64,000 nucleotides of DNA. Source: Ypsolopha sequella (taxonomy: Eukaryota > Arthropoda > Insecta > Lepidoptera > Ypsolophidae). Position numbers and translations under genes: made by a program. This document shows positions 20,071-32,545 of this stretch, in pieces (position 1 is the stretch's first letter; each line of letters opens with the position of its first letter). The stretch lies in the NCBI GenBank assembly GCA_934047225.1, contig OW203987.1:9513501-9577500 (forward strand), given 5' to 3'. Below the pieces are notes generated by a model. It made no database searches. It was not told the origin of the DNA and saw nothing but the letters and a program-made list of their open reading frames with translations.

Positions 20071-22580
20071 CCTTAGCACTCTAACAGCCTAGTACACATA
20101 CTATAGACAGATGAAATTATCATTAGCATTAGTCTTGGTAAAGCAAACCACAAGCGGAGTCAACTGTCATGTTTTTTTTTTTTTTGTTTTCTAATGTTCT
20201 TTATCCGAAAAGATTTTTTGAGGCCTGAAAGACGCAGGTAGCAAGAAACTTTGCCTTATGACCTGACCTCCAAACTTGAATTCAAAGCACCCTCAACTGA
20301 CAAAGTTGTTTAACACGCGTGAAGCACATTTCCTGTTTAAGAACTCATACAATAAAAATAAAAGCATTAGAATAAGGTTCTTTGAAGCCATATTTAAGAC
20401 GCCAGTATGACGTCACCCGTGGCCAGCAGAGTGGACCAGTCGGACGAGTGACCCGGTGGAACGGGTACAGGTGCGAAGTGGCGCGTGCGCAGCGTCGTGT
20501 CGCCGGATAATGCTGATAATGTCGTCTCAGCTGTTGGGGATGGCATTTTGATAAAATTGGCATGAAGGGCATGTGGGGTTCTCAGGAATATAAAGTACCG
20601 AAGCCTGGAGTATGCATTTCTTACATATAATTTACTTATGTTTGTCGAGAACTTATTTCTTAGTAGGTCAAAATTATTATAAGTAGTGTTTTCTCTGTCG
20701 TAAATGGAGTTTAAAGTTAACACACTTTATTAATGGCATGCTGAATGTTCCGAAATGTACTTAGTGACCGCTGCAGCCTCATTTGAATTTGTTCCCAAAA
20801 AACACAAATCTGTAGGTCAAGACACGAGCTCACTTTCATAATACTCAATGCTAATTCAAATTAATTATTAATAAATTATTGAAATAGAATGTCAAGACCT
20901 TCTAAGTGAAAAGCAAATATTTTCGCAAGCCTAAGTGAATTAGGATGCAGTCTTCACGTCAATAGAACCACAGATAATATAATACTATGATAGAACTAAA
21001 GCGGTCCATAAACAGTTTTAACGGACACTCTACATCCACAATTCTGTAGAGACAGAACTGTGTAAGGTGTAATGTAAGCGACTGTTAAGTGCAATGATGT
21101 TGCAAATAGAAAAATCATTACCCTCCTTTACTTGCGGTGTCGGTTCACTTACAAAAATGTCGAGTGAACATGACATCAATGTGAATATTATCATGGAAAT
21201 AAAACTCAAGTCTGTAGAAATGTAACCGTGGGATATTTTTTTCATTAGGTCTGTCTGTCAATATGTCTTGGAATTTTATACCAATTTGAAATATCAACTT
21301 GTCTTTTGGTATTTTTATTTATTGAATTTATCGTCAGAAATTGGTTCTTGCCCTTAAGTAATAAGTAATAGTTTATATTCTCATTGGTAAGTAAACAATA
21401 ATAACATTTTATTGGTTTCAGTAATTTTACCTAGTGATCATTTGAATTAAATTAGGATTGCTGGACGCTTTCCTCCAGATGGCGCTGTTCATGTCACCAT
21501 AGATAAAATGTGTTTGAAGCAATCAACGTCAAAGTGGTTTTTCGTTTGTTTGGAATCGGTGCAAATTTTGTCTTTGATTCTGTTGCTAAAAAATACGACA
21601 GTGCCATCTAGGAATCTTATATAACACTAAATTTGACATAAGGAAAAACGCTCATTATTTGGTCTGCATAGAAATAAAATTTCATTATGTTTTCGCCTGT
21701 CCATCACGAAGAAGAGAAAAACAAAAATTATTGCGACACCACAATGTTTTGAGAGGGTCGCTCTATTGCATGAAACTAACAAATTATAAACATTACGAGT
21801 TGGCTCAATCATGCATAGCATTTCACAATCGACACGATATATTCGACATATCAACAATGTGTAATCGTGATGATGTTCAGAAAAAAAAGTGCGGTCAGTG
21901 GTCGCCACTATGCAATATGCAACCGAAATGATCGCGGGACCAACCGGTCAGCCATGAATATTTATTTGAGGAGCCACATGTCTTCGTGGTGGCGAAATTC
22001 CTCGAACGGTTATTGACATCCCTCTTGTCTTTTACGCAGAATTCATGATAAATTTTTATTCACTGTAAATGTATACTTCATTGTTTTACATTTTGAACAT
22101 CTATCATAATTTATTTTACCACAATTGCGCAAAGCTAATCTTTCAGCAGCAAGTTCGACTCGTTCGATCGAAGCTCACCATTTGTTGCATCAATACTTAA
22201 TCGAGTTGTTAATGGCTCCGTGATCTAATCTACCAATGTATGTGTGTCCACGTAGGTATATACTAGTAAACTATGTCAATAACACTCAAACCTATACTTA
22301 TTCCTCACCTTGAACGCAATCAGAAACTTATCTGAGGCAAGTTGTGACCGTTACTTTATCAAATACGAGGGGTCTCCAATGCTTACCAATGTGAGTCATC
22401 CAATAGACTCGGCAAAGCAAAAGGCGTTGTATTTGGAATTGTAGCGAATAATTTGACAATAGATATTTGTACCGTACAACATACAAGTTAGTCATTCTCC
22501 CATTGAGAATGTTACGCATTTCATTTTGATTACTGACATAACATGACTATTATGACATAATTATAGTCACCGTTAGCTCG
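20071..22580. other. non-coding, nothing recognised
   Basis: About 2.5 kb of mostly AT-rich DNA with a T run near 20169-20184 and a GC-richer patch at 20400-20540. Several small frames occur on both strands (for example 20394-20723 and 21627-21931). They overlap each other, lack domains and have no splice context that I can defend. Confidence 0.35.
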
Positions 22581-25500
22581 ATTCCGTGTCCGTAGAGTTG
22601 TACAATTCGCGAGGGTTCCCACACAAATTGCTGCGATTACGGCAGATTGCCGTAGTGAGGCAGCTGTCCTGGCTGCCACTTCTTATATTGTTGTGATTGT
22701 ATTCACTCAATTTACATTTTCTTTCGGCTCTATTACCGAGCAAGTCCGCTCCTCGCTATGCAAGCTCCCTACTTTAGCATAGGCAACTATGTGAACTTGT
22801 ACAAAGCGAAGCTTTTTATCTCAGTGTTGTTGCAACATAAATTCCAAAGGTGTTATTACATTTGCAGCCTATGCAGGGCTAATAACGCTAAATATGTTTA
22901 ATTATCCGTCTACTTGTTATGTATAAGTAAATATCACGTAAATGCCAGTACTATTAACAGGATATAAAGTAAATGGCAGGGCAACCGTGGATAATTTTTA
23001 TGATTTTTTCCTTTCACTCTTGCTACAATGACCCTTTTCGAACGGTGATACGAGAGCAATCGTATTACCTTCACCTTATGATTTTTTTCTCCTTATGATG
23101 CCATTACTACTATAAAAAGGTCATTAGTTCGTTAAAATGCATTTATGATCCCTTCCCTTTTGCAACCAAATACTCGTACAGCCTCCAAATCTTCACAAAA
23201 CTTGATCATTCCATGACAATGTTCTCATTTAGCTCACATGAGATAGTAAAGCAAATTCTGAATGCTTTAATTTTAGTTTTAGTGCTATCAAAACTTAAAT
23301 TTTTCCACAGTAGTTTAACTTCTGCTCCTAACGTTTACGGACTATTTTGCAATGAAGAAAATTAAGTTTTAACAGCATTTAGACTAAAATTAAAAGCTTA
23401 AGAGTCAACTTTATTATCTCACTAAAATAACTTTGTATATTTTTATTATATTTAGGTGACCTAAAAATTGTACTAACTGCGTTACAAGAAATTCCCTGAC
23501 TATATTGGAACGTATGTATGTTTCGCAGTGCTTGGAGCATGCTCGGAGTATCCTGCTAAACTGGCACGCAAACATCGCATCGGCTTCCTGCGAAGATATG
23601 TGCAGGAAGGGCGCTCTAATTAGAAAGTCTAAGTAGCAGATTGCATCGCAGAAAACTGGATATGGTAGGTACTCGTACGAACTAACATGCACGTCCTGAT
23701 CAATTCTAAGAGGATAGTACCGTTATCGAAATTTTGCAATTTTGTACTACTTCGATTAAATGATTTGGAAACTTACAGATTTTTCGGATCTAACATGCAA
23801 TCAAATGCAATCAAATCATGATCAAGCAAACAAATAATCATATTCATTCCGGAGAAGGTTTTAGGATATAAGTTGAAGTCTTTCACATTTACGATGATGT
23901 TGATAAAACTATTAGCTCAGTTATATTCATCTCACGAGTCTATAATACTACTAGCACACGGTACAATTTTCATTGCCATCGGTAAAGGCAATATCAATTA
24001 AATGCTAAGCAATTAAAATCAGCAGATTTTCACCGCAATTCAAGTTCTAAAAGCGAGAACACGCTCGTATCTGTTAGGTGTAGATGGAACCAAAGCTGTT
24101 AAAAATATGGACAGGTTGCAGACAGGAGTGGCGACATTCCTCGAGACCAGAGCTACTTGATTAGCAACCTCAGCGGAAATAGAAAGCTTATCTTCACTGA
24201 AGATGGAAGCTTCCTTTCTATATATATTATGTTTATACTCAACCCTTCACCTGCTGCAATGTATTCGACCGTTTTCCATGGCCCGACTAAAACCAACACC
24301 GATCTTCTCGCCGAAGTTCGACTACTCCTGATACAAAATTGAATATGTTAAACCACGAGTGTTTCGGACACTTGACTCGGTTTTTCACGCATAACAATGC
24401 GCTGCATCAACAAAAGGAGGGGACTTGGGTGCGCAAGCGCAAGGCAAGGTAACGTCGTCGTCGAGACATGCGCGGCGGTCGCTCGCGCTCCCACGCCGGC
24501 TGTCAACATCTAGCTGCTGCTGCTACGTTCTCTAAATATGCATTCCGACGAGACGTGAGATGAAGATAAACATGACACCGACCCAGGAAGAGTGTAAGAC
24601 AATATTATGGTAATTCTTATCACACACTTTCCCAACAAGACTTAAATGTCCACTTGTATGTCTTGGAGCTTTTGAATCTACAAATAACTCAAGTCTGAGC
24701 TTGAAAGCAAGCAAATCTCAACTTGATAAATCTGCCAGGAACACACAAAGGAACTTGAGCCCTATTTGTTTTGTGCTCGATAAAACACCATAAAAAACAT
24801 ACACGACTGACCCTGTACTTGCACGGCCAGTGAAAATACATGTTTATGCATTGGTCTCGTTCGCGGTAAACCGTAACTCTTTTAACAATGACCCCGACAC
24901 TTGTATGCGATACAACAATACAATGTTTGCACTGTTGTATTCATCGGTATGATTCGCGTCTGAACTAAAATTACTTCGGAAATTGGAAATTCCGAATGAC
25001 GATGCACGTGAAAAAGTTTTTCGAAACGAACATGACCAACAATTTAAATAGTATAAGGTCACAAAGAAGTCAAAACTTCGTGATGTTTCCGACAAGATTA
25101 GGTTATAAGCGGGGAACGAAATGAACGAAAGTAATGTCTATTAGATGATTAAAGTGTTCATTATATTTGGTAACGGTCATGCGCGGGTCATCGCCCAGCA
25201 TGAGAGTAAAGTTGTTATTTATTACACCAGCTCGATAGGAACCGCTACTGGCATTAACTTGAATCCCAGAATTATAAGTACAGTATCCGAATATGTTTCA
25301 TGATGATGATGAGTTCTTGTTTGTATTTTAATAATAATAAAATATATGGCGAAGTGTCGATCGCTAATGGCTACAGACTTACCTATTTTACCAAACATAC
25401 ATCCCAATGCCATGGCAGACGAAACTTTGACAAAATGTCGGGAATACCACATAGGTAAACAAACACAGTGAGTCCCGGGACTTATAAAAACGTTTATGAC

Positions 25501-26268
25501 CGTGTAAAGGTATAATGTTAAGAAGTTATTAGGTAGTTAGAATTCGTCAGTGAATCTGCTTGATCCCGATAAAGAAGAAGTTAAGAAAATAAATCCATCC
25601 ACTGTTAAGATCTTTTCTCTTTAAATAAACACAAGTTATGGTGCTACAAAACGAGTATAGAACAAAAAGATCGGGTTCCGCCGACAGTTTAATTTGTTAG
25701 TCGACAGGTGTGTCTGATAAAATCGACAAAACTTTGAACGAAGGAGTCTTGAATTGCGTAATTATTTCAAAAAGTTAATTTCAATGTTTGTATGGCCTGC
25801 AATTAGATAAATAAGGGCCGGGTCTAATTAGTAAGCGCTAAAATTATTAGATTAATTGGCCAGTAGTTTGTTGATTTGGAAATAATTTTCTTTAAGCAAT
25901 AATCAAGTATTTTGAGAAAACACTCGCGATGAGACATCAATTTCAAGATTTTTTTCTAATTCTAACAGAATCAATCTCATTGACCGTTACTTTTTCATTG
26001 AAAAAATAGAACCCCGAAAAGCAGACCAATTAACGCAGCATAGCGGCATAAGATCGGCTTATCCGTTCTCACATCCATCGGATTTGCATGTAACCGAACA
26101 ATCGGCCTCTATCTCGGTAATTAGAAACGTGCAAGCCGATAACGGTAAACAAATGGTAGCGCCATCATACTAAGTCTACTCACATCCGTCCTGAACCATA
26201 TGGAAATACTGAAACTATGCAGAAAAAGGAATGGAATGAAGTCAAAGAGTAGCTTAATATGCCAGACG
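22581..26268. other. non-coding, nothing recognised; CpG-rich patch near 24418-24510
   Basis: About 3.7 kb without a gene signal or internal repeat partner. The patch at 24418-24510 (GTGCGCAAGCGCAAGG, GCGCGGCGGTCGCTCGCGC) is CpG-rich and contains AAGGCAAGGTAACG, which could be a plus-strand splice donor, but no exon can be shown. If the exon at 26715-27561 is real, this is probably intron. Confidence 0.35.
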
Positions 26269-26402
26269 GCCAGTTGCAGAAAGGGTTTTTAAGTTTAATG
26301 AAACTTTAAAATTAAGCTGTCTCTTTCTTTGTCAAGAACAATGTTAGGGATGGCATCAATTTTAAAGGTTCATTAAACTTAAAAACCCTTTCTGCAACTG
26401 GC
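26269..26402. repeat. near-perfect 134-nt hairpin (MITE-like) in the putative intron
   Basis: GCCAGTTGCAGAAAGGGTTT and the following TTAAGTTTAATGAA are mirrored by TTCATTAAACTTAAAAACCC and TTTCTGCAACTGGC, with a single mismatch over about 45 bp. The loop is about 40 nt. It lies roughly 310 bp downstream of the splice donor at 26714, inside the likely intron. Confidence 0.7.
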
Positions 26403-26708
26403 TGTCTCAGCCACTTTATAGATCAGAAATAGATGAACAAATATGTGAATAATCTGCCTACGGTCAAACTGAGCATGACATGAAGCAAGTTGTGCTATTA
26501 CGGCAATGACAATGTCTGTTGTTTAGTGATTGATGCGATAGTAATTTCCCGATCACCGTTGCTCGTATCCAATACAGTCGGACTACAAACCACACCGCAC
26601 CAGAATCTCACCGCGGTCCACTGTTCTCCTAATCACTGTAATTGACGTTATCATAACGTCTGTTCCCGGATGCCTGCGCTTAACTGCAAATAAATCGTCG
26701 TATAGTTG

Positions 26709-26714
26709 ACTTAC
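26709..26714 (-). promoter_or_regulatory. splice donor GTAAGT
   Basis: On the minus strand the frame reads CACCG|GTAAGTC, a near-consensus 5' splice site. The open frame continues only 10 codons past it before a stop, as expected for intron read-through. Confidence 0.6.
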
Positions 26715-27561
26715 CGGTGCCGGTGTCCGGTAATGCGTAGAGGATTCCGCACAGAGCGGTGACTACTGGCGGAGAGCGGGACTCAGGGACCTCCTCCTCA
26801 CAGTCATTAGCGTCCATTTGTGCCGGCTCAAACAGCGCCAGATCCAGCCCTTCCATATCGCTCCGAGTAGACAGCACGTCGTCTTCTCCGTGGTGGTCAC
26901 AGTAATGCTCCGGGGAGTCCACTTCCTTGGGACTCCGAGTGCACACACCGTCACTGAGAGGATCACAACAACAAGTATCGGAGAACGGTTCAAAGTCTTT
27001 GCAGTCAAACTCGCAGCGCTCGAAGCTGTCACAGGTGCACGACGACAGAGCGTCAGAGTCTTCGGAGTCACCTTCGACCAGATACATGTCAGAAGATGTC
27101 GCTCCATCGGTTTGAGAGACATCATTCTTTGCCGTTACGTAGAAAACGCTCGATGTGTAGGGCACTTTCTGTACGTGTAAAGTCACTCGACCGTCTTCTA
27201 ATTGGTCGACAGGGAAGGTATGATCTTCTGTAACTGGTAGTTCATCGATTTCCGGACGACAATCTTCGTACCGAGCAAAGCTTGAAGTGTCAGTGAGGTT
27301 TGAAGACCGATCGACGGAGTAGACATCAGCGTAGGGATCAACGGGATCGTTCTGTGCCGGCAAGCGGTAGGAGGCGTCAGTGGCTCGTGCTCCTAGGAAG
27401 ATCGTGGTGTATGGACAGGTGTGGTGCGGGCGGGAGCGGTCGGCGCGGCGTGGGTAGCTGGCGGCGGCAGGGAGCCCCAGGTCCCCTGCTCCCCCCTGCT
27501 CTTCGAGAGCCTCGATGTAGGCTTCGCTCGTGGACAGCACGTTGTATCGCCAGTCCGGCAT
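26715..27561 (-). CDS. first coding exon of a host gene; unrecognised acidic Cys-rich protein
   Basis: I do not recognise the family. The ATG at 27561 sits in GCCGCCGCCATGC, a good Kozak-like context. Upstream the frame is open to a TAG at 27610-27612 without another ATG. The exon encodes 282 residues plus one base, ending at a GTAAGT donor (phase 1). It has no signal peptide or membrane segment. Visible parts are an Ala/Gly-rich start, a Ser/Asp/Glu-rich middle, and nine cysteines between residues 175 and 221, including a CCC triplet. The net charge looks strongly acidic. Such low-complexity acidic tails often precede a folded domain in later exons, but none is seen between here and position 1. 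The coding stretch is clearly GC-richer than its flanks. A chance frame cannot be fully excluded. Confidence 0.6.
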
Positions 27562-27828
27562 GGCGGCGGCACATGCACCCGCATCACTGGTCAAACACTC
27601 ACAATGGACCTATTGTCCTCATTACGTGTCACTCAACGACAATAAATTGATTTCTTTGCATGAAATCTTATGTCATACTTCCTATCCTGCGATTATTGTC
27701 AAAAAGGATATTTCACTACGGTCGACGTCCGCAACTGTCCAAATAAACAATAACGAATTGTATAAGAAATGTAGGTCAGTACGATAGAGCTTGTATAGAC
27801 TACAAGTTGATTTGCAAATTATTTAGCA
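27562..27828. promoter_or_regulatory. possible bidirectional promoter / 5' UTR interval
   Basis: These 267 bp separate the minus-strand ATG (27561) from the candidate plus-strand ATG (27829). No TATA box or convincing initiator could be singled out. The call depends entirely on the two exon calls. Confidence 0.2.
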
Positions 27829-27897
27829 ATGTCCTATCGATTACACTTGTTGCCGTATTGGAAACTGGTTTCGTCAATTCACGAGTTGAGGCAACAG
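27829..27897 (+). CDS. candidate 23-codon first exon
   Basis: ATG at 27829 opens MSYRLHLLPYWKLVSSIHEL and three more residues. The frame then meets CAACAG|GTAAGC, a strong donor, at 27898 in phase 0. It is divergent to the minus-strand exon. A 69-nt frame with a good donor can arise by chance, and no following exon was found, so this is a weak call. Confidence 0.25.
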
Positions 27898-29397
27898 GTA
27901 AGCTTCGTTACGGTACCACGTCGTCTATACGCACATGGAGGCCGTTATGTCCAGATAATTACTGTTTTTCGTCCGAGAACTCGAGTTATGTCCCCTCTAT
28001 CACTTCTTGTCACATGCCACTTTAGTGCAGGGAACCCGATGCGATCAAGACATTAATTACGAGCTTGTCGCGCAGATTAACGCAGCTTAGCTTCATGATG
28101 ACAACACTCACTTTGGGTTTGGACTCTCAATTACCGTATTCTATTGCAGCTCGTATTAATACAGTAAAAGCGAACAAATTCGGTTCTGGCTTCGGCTACC
28201 TACTTAGAGCACCACCTACCACCACCTGGCCACCTACGAAAATGACATGTTTGACGTTCAGCAGAACTGCGTACGCGCTGCATCTTGCAATAGAATAGAA
28301 TACGGTAATTGAGCTACTGAACAAGTAAACTGTAGTTAGTATGATATCGTTGGAATCACGTCTGACGGCTTCGAAGACACGCGGGTGAAGTCAAATCTCG
28401 CCAAAGTTTTCTTACAAAAACAGAACTAATAAAGTTTAAATTCAATTGAGTACCAAGTTACAATTTCATAAAAATACAGTTGGTATTTTTTTTATTGACG
28501 TGTATACATGTTTTCGTTTTTGCTTTGGTTGGCAAAACAAAACTAGCTTTTTTGGAGGTGACAGTCGAACCCTCATCGGCTCCCATAGAGCCGCGCCTGC
28601 GTATATTATTGCTTTCATTCATAGATCCTGAAAACGGGGTATTTTAATTAAAAAAGCTTTTATTGGTTCTGAAATATATCACAAATAACTTCACGTCCGA
28701 CTGCGGCAACAGCGATAACATTCTTTACATTACATCGAGAAAAGCACCTTTTAGGTAAACGTGCATAAACGTAGGTACTCAAAAGGTCAATGCCTCGGAA
28801 TCGTGCCTAGAAAACGCAATTGTAATACAAAATTGTTTTAGTATAGCGGCTTAGATAATAATAGGGTTTGGACTCGTGACCGTTTGAGCAGAGAACACTT
28901 AAATTTTTAGAACGTTATCTGGGCTGTACATTAAAATTTCTTCCTCATGGCTTACTGCCCTGCGCTAGTGCATGATGATGAGAGATGTACGTTTGTAGTT
29001 ATTTATATCTTATTGCTTGCTGGCAAAGTGAGTGTTGTAGCATCATCACATCGCGCACGTGCCACAATTCGAACACCGTTTGATGAGCCTCCATCTATGA
29101 CAAAAACACCTACTATTCGCGGTCATTGAACGGAAATAGCTAACAATTTAATGGTCCTAAAACATCAGCCGACAGGAAGTAGGTAAATGCAGACTGTCAT
29201 TATTGTAAAACGCTCTATATTGCGTACATATTGAAACATTTGCTGAATGAGATTTGTTCGTCGACATCTGCGGTTTTTTCTAAACAAAGCCTACAGAGCT
29301 TTAGTCTTTAGTTACATGACTTCAAATAACGAAAACAAGGCATGTTATTGCAAGCAATACAAATAACTCCCAAGCGAATGTATGTTTATTGGGGAGT
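27898..29397. other. non-coding, nothing recognised
   Basis: Several 60-77-codon frames exist (27829-28056, 28065-28298, 28446-28631, 28947-29129), but none has a domain or repeat match. Confidence 0.35.
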
Positions 29398-29822
29398 TTA
29401 AGGGGGTATGTCGTCAAAATAGACACTTTTCGAAGTTATTTATCTGCTGTTCTCAGCAAAAATTCTCAAGTTAAATAAATTAGTATAACAATGATGGGAT
29501 TTTTTTCTAGATTTTGGACTATCAGAAACGCGATTGGAGGAATTTCACTCGATAGAAATAATTATTGAAATGAGGTCTAAATTTACTTTTTTTGATATTC
29601 TGAAAAATTGGGATATCAGATAGACTTGAAAAATATTTATTTAGGTGGGTTTTAACAATACCTAAATTACTGGTTATGAAAATTTTATAGCTATTTTAGT
29701 TAATTTTGTATTAATTTAAAACTGACTTTTGTAAATTTTACCCGATTCCGTCCCTCTCGCACTGTGGGTCTTTCCGCCTGGAGTAACGGGGACCTTTGCA
29801 CGGACGATATCGCTCTTATAAG
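29398..29822 (-). mobile_element. TTAA-flanked MITE, subfamily B copy 2
   Basis: This is the reverse-orientation copy of 9633-10056. It starts TTAAGGGGGTATGTCGTC (TTAA at 29398-29401) and ends GGACGATATCGCTCTTATAA. Matching inner blocks include TAGTCCAAAATCTAGA-like, GCGATTGGAGGAATTTCACT and CCGTCCCTCTCGCACTGTG. The second TTAA has decayed to TTATAA. Confidence 0.65.
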
Positions 29823-31082
29823 GTCGTGGGACCACGCGTGAAAATAGATTTATTTGATAGTTTTTTTATTATTATTTTAAAATTACTCCTCAAATAGATA
29901 AGTTAAATAGAAAATAAAATGTTATTATTGTTTACTTACCAATGTCAAAGAATATAAACTATTATATGAAATTATAGATATTACTGAATTTATAAAAAAA
30001 AATTATAGTTGTTTATTTAAATATTGAGTTCCAATGTAAGAAAAAAAAATGTTGAATGTATAATTTGCAATATTTTGACACATGACCCAGAATCTTTTTT
30101 TAAATTCTACTAAGGTAAGACTTTAGTTAGTACCCTTACATATCTGTATTTTTAAAGGATCAGGATTTTATTCTGCCATGTCACAGACAAACAAACTTTT
30201 TTTTAGAGCAAGACGGAGATAACCTAGGGGCTGGCGCCGGCACCGCCTTAAAGAACCCGAGCTTTTATTGTAAGCAACTGCAACGAAACGAAACTTACAA
30301 GCGCCTACAAAATGTTTAACAACTTAGCATGTTCGCGCAAATAGATTATTATAAACTTTACTGCTTTCTTCTGTAAACATTCAAATTATTTACATGACTA
30401 TTACAAAAATATGGATGCGAAACAATTTATCTTTACTAAACCTTTTGAAATTTTCCTTAGTAGATATTAAATAAGCAGAGGGTTTCTAATTTAAACATAA
30501 CTTGCACTTAATGTAAGTAATTAAGAAGACAACATCAAAATAAATAAATATAAGTAAGTGTCTTCTATAAAAATAAAAAATAAATCTTTCAAAAAAGTCT
30601 GAAAAATCGCAACCGTTACCAACACCTCAGTTTTGGCACCAAAGATATTTTTGGCACAAGGTTTCGCAATTTAGAACAAAGGATATTGCCGATTATTGAA
30701 CAATTGTCGGCGCAGCATGTTTTAGAAACTTTAGAATACAATAATAACAATACTGTTACTTAATTTCCACTTCAAAACAACTTAACACATAAACATGTTG
30801 AACGAATGTCGTGAAGGAAAGTGGCGAGTCCGGGAGACGAGTGTGAGCCTCGCTGACGAGGAAGTGGCTCCAGAGAGAGCTGCCCACTCGCGACCTGGTA
30901 TCGAGGCTTGTAAACCAGGTTTATTGTTGCCGTGCGATCCCGCTCATATCAACACAAAACTATATTTTATGGACACGTGGTACAGTCACACACACAAAGA
31001 AGCCCGATTTTGTATCGATTTCTAAAAAGTCCAACCAAAGAAACTCACAAAAACATTAGCCCTAACCTGATGGAAGGGTCAA
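29823..31082. other. non-coding, nothing recognised
   Basis: AT-rich. The GC-richer piece at 30795-30960 carries a 76-codon frame with no recognisable domain. Confidence 0.35.
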
Positions 31083-31430
31083 TTCTCCGGATTTGTAAAA
31101 AAATATTAAGCAATAATTATAACGGCCAAAATACTACCTTTAGCTAAGACAACTTTTAACAATAGTTTGCTATATGCATAAACATATTTTTAATGACTAG
31201 CTATAAAATAACTGGATTATTAATTTCCATAGTCTTAATACCAGCCGTAAATTCCTAAAATAATTTAATATCACGCTTATGGAAAATCCAATTATTTTGA
31301 AGTTACCATAATATCATTAAAAATATGTTTATGCATATAGCAAACTATTGTTGAAAGTTGTCTTAGCTAAAAGTTGTATTTTGGCCGATATAATAATTAC
31401 TTCTTAATGTTTCGTTACAAATCCGGAGAA
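31083..31430. mobile_element. foldback MITE with arms of about 110 bp
   Basis: The left arm (TTCTCCGGATTTGTAA, GCTAAGACAACTTTTAACAA, ATATGCATAAACATATTTTT) is mirrored by the right arm (AAAAATATGTTTATGCATAT, CGTTACAAATCCGGAGAA). The arms span about 31083-31196 and 31314-31430 and surround an AT-rich centre of about 115 bp. The small plus-strand frame at 30932-31147 overlaps the left arm and is not a gene. Confidence 0.75.
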
Positions 31431-32339
31431 ACGACCCGGGAAACATCCCCAACGTGCGCTCATTGCAGCATCATCGTTCCCCACGTTTAAATATAGCCAC
31501 CGGCGAAGGAATAAAAACTAAATACCAGACGACTCATTATAGCAATTAAACTTCATTGATTCCTTCGTTTATTTTCGATATCCCTCAAGAGCCCTCACGT
31601 ACGACTTTCCATTTAATCGATATAGCGAACGTTAATTTATAGGACGCCGACCGAAGTTTGTTATGTCAGTTGTAAATAAATAAACGTTGGTGTAAGGGTA
31701 CCGGCGGCACGTCCACGTAAAATCCAGCACTGTTTTTGTCAACACTTGTCAATCTGTCAGTGATCAACTGACAGGGCCATTCGAATAGGTCGGTTCGAAG
31801 TTCGGAACGCGCACTGTGAATAGGTGCGCGTGGAGGATCGCGCGCGGGCCGACTGTTGCCGACTGTGAGTGTGCGCGTGCGCCGAGCCGGGCCGCGACTA
31901 AGAACCGGCATCGGCATCACCACACGGGTTCACCCGCTCACAGCGCAGCTGGCCGCCATACTCCGTTACCATACCCGAGGTACCTCACACATACCTATAG
32001 AGCTTAATGTCACAAACAAATCCTGCTTTATATTCATGAGTGCCTCACCTTTACAAGCTCTGAATTGAGTTATTCAATTCAAACAATGAGCTTTACCTTT
32101 TACTAATCTTACACGTCCCTTGTCGTAGAAACTAGCTCTGCACAAAGACTTCATATCGACGTAAAACAATAATAAAATAACAGAGGTATATAATCATCGC
32201 GGTATTACCTCTGTAATGTTTATGATAATTAATAAATTAACCGATCCGCATTGTCATGAATTGCTTTCCCGTTTTAAATAATCAAGAAGTCCGTACTGAT
32301 CATTGAATTCAGCCAATAAGTTAGTCTTTTGGCACGTGG
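31431..32339. other. non-coding; CpG-rich island at about 31760-31960
   Basis: The CpG-rich block (GCGCGTGGAGGATCGCGCGC, GCGCGTGCGCCGAGCCGGGC) stands out from its AT-rich flanks. On the minus strand it contains CCTGTCAGTTGATC, which resembles an arthropod initiator. It lies 4.2 kb upstream of the minus-strand exon at 27561, so it could be a promoter or 5' UTR exon of that gene. This is only inference. Confidence 0.25.
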
Positions 32340-32545
32340 ATGACACTGACAGGAGGGCGGGCGCAGCTGTGATCTTATGGCGCGTGGATTGGTTGTGTCC
32401 AAAATGGGAACTAACGCCGCTACCATACTCCTTGTTTCACAGCTGCGACCCCCTGTCACTGTCAACTACACGCCACCAGATCCTTGTAGCACTGTAAGGA
32501 TCATTAGTTCCGATTTTGGCCACGAGCAATCTACGCACAAAAAGA
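32340..32545. repeat. nested imperfect inverted repeats
   Basis: GACACTGACAGGAGGGCG and GCAGCTGTGA (32340-32372) mirror TCACAGCTGCGACCCCCTGT and CACTGTC (32436-32464). GCGCGTGGATTGG and CCAAAATGGGAACTAA (about 32380-32415) mirror TTAGTTCCGATTTTGGCCA and CAATCTACGC (about 32504-32540). The two pairs interlock, so they cannot all pair at once. Two overlapping MITE remnants would explain this. Confidence 0.4.

Noticed and set aside
26683..26725. GTGKST at the end of the minus-strand frame, resembling a Walker A loop
   Set aside because: The spacing does not fit GxxxxGK(S/T), and the residues cross the GTAAGT donor, so they are intron read-through.
26763..27650. Several other frames on both strands over the host exon (up to 120 codons)
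   Set aside because: GC-rich shadows of the minus-strand frame; none has the Kozak-like ATG and donor combination.
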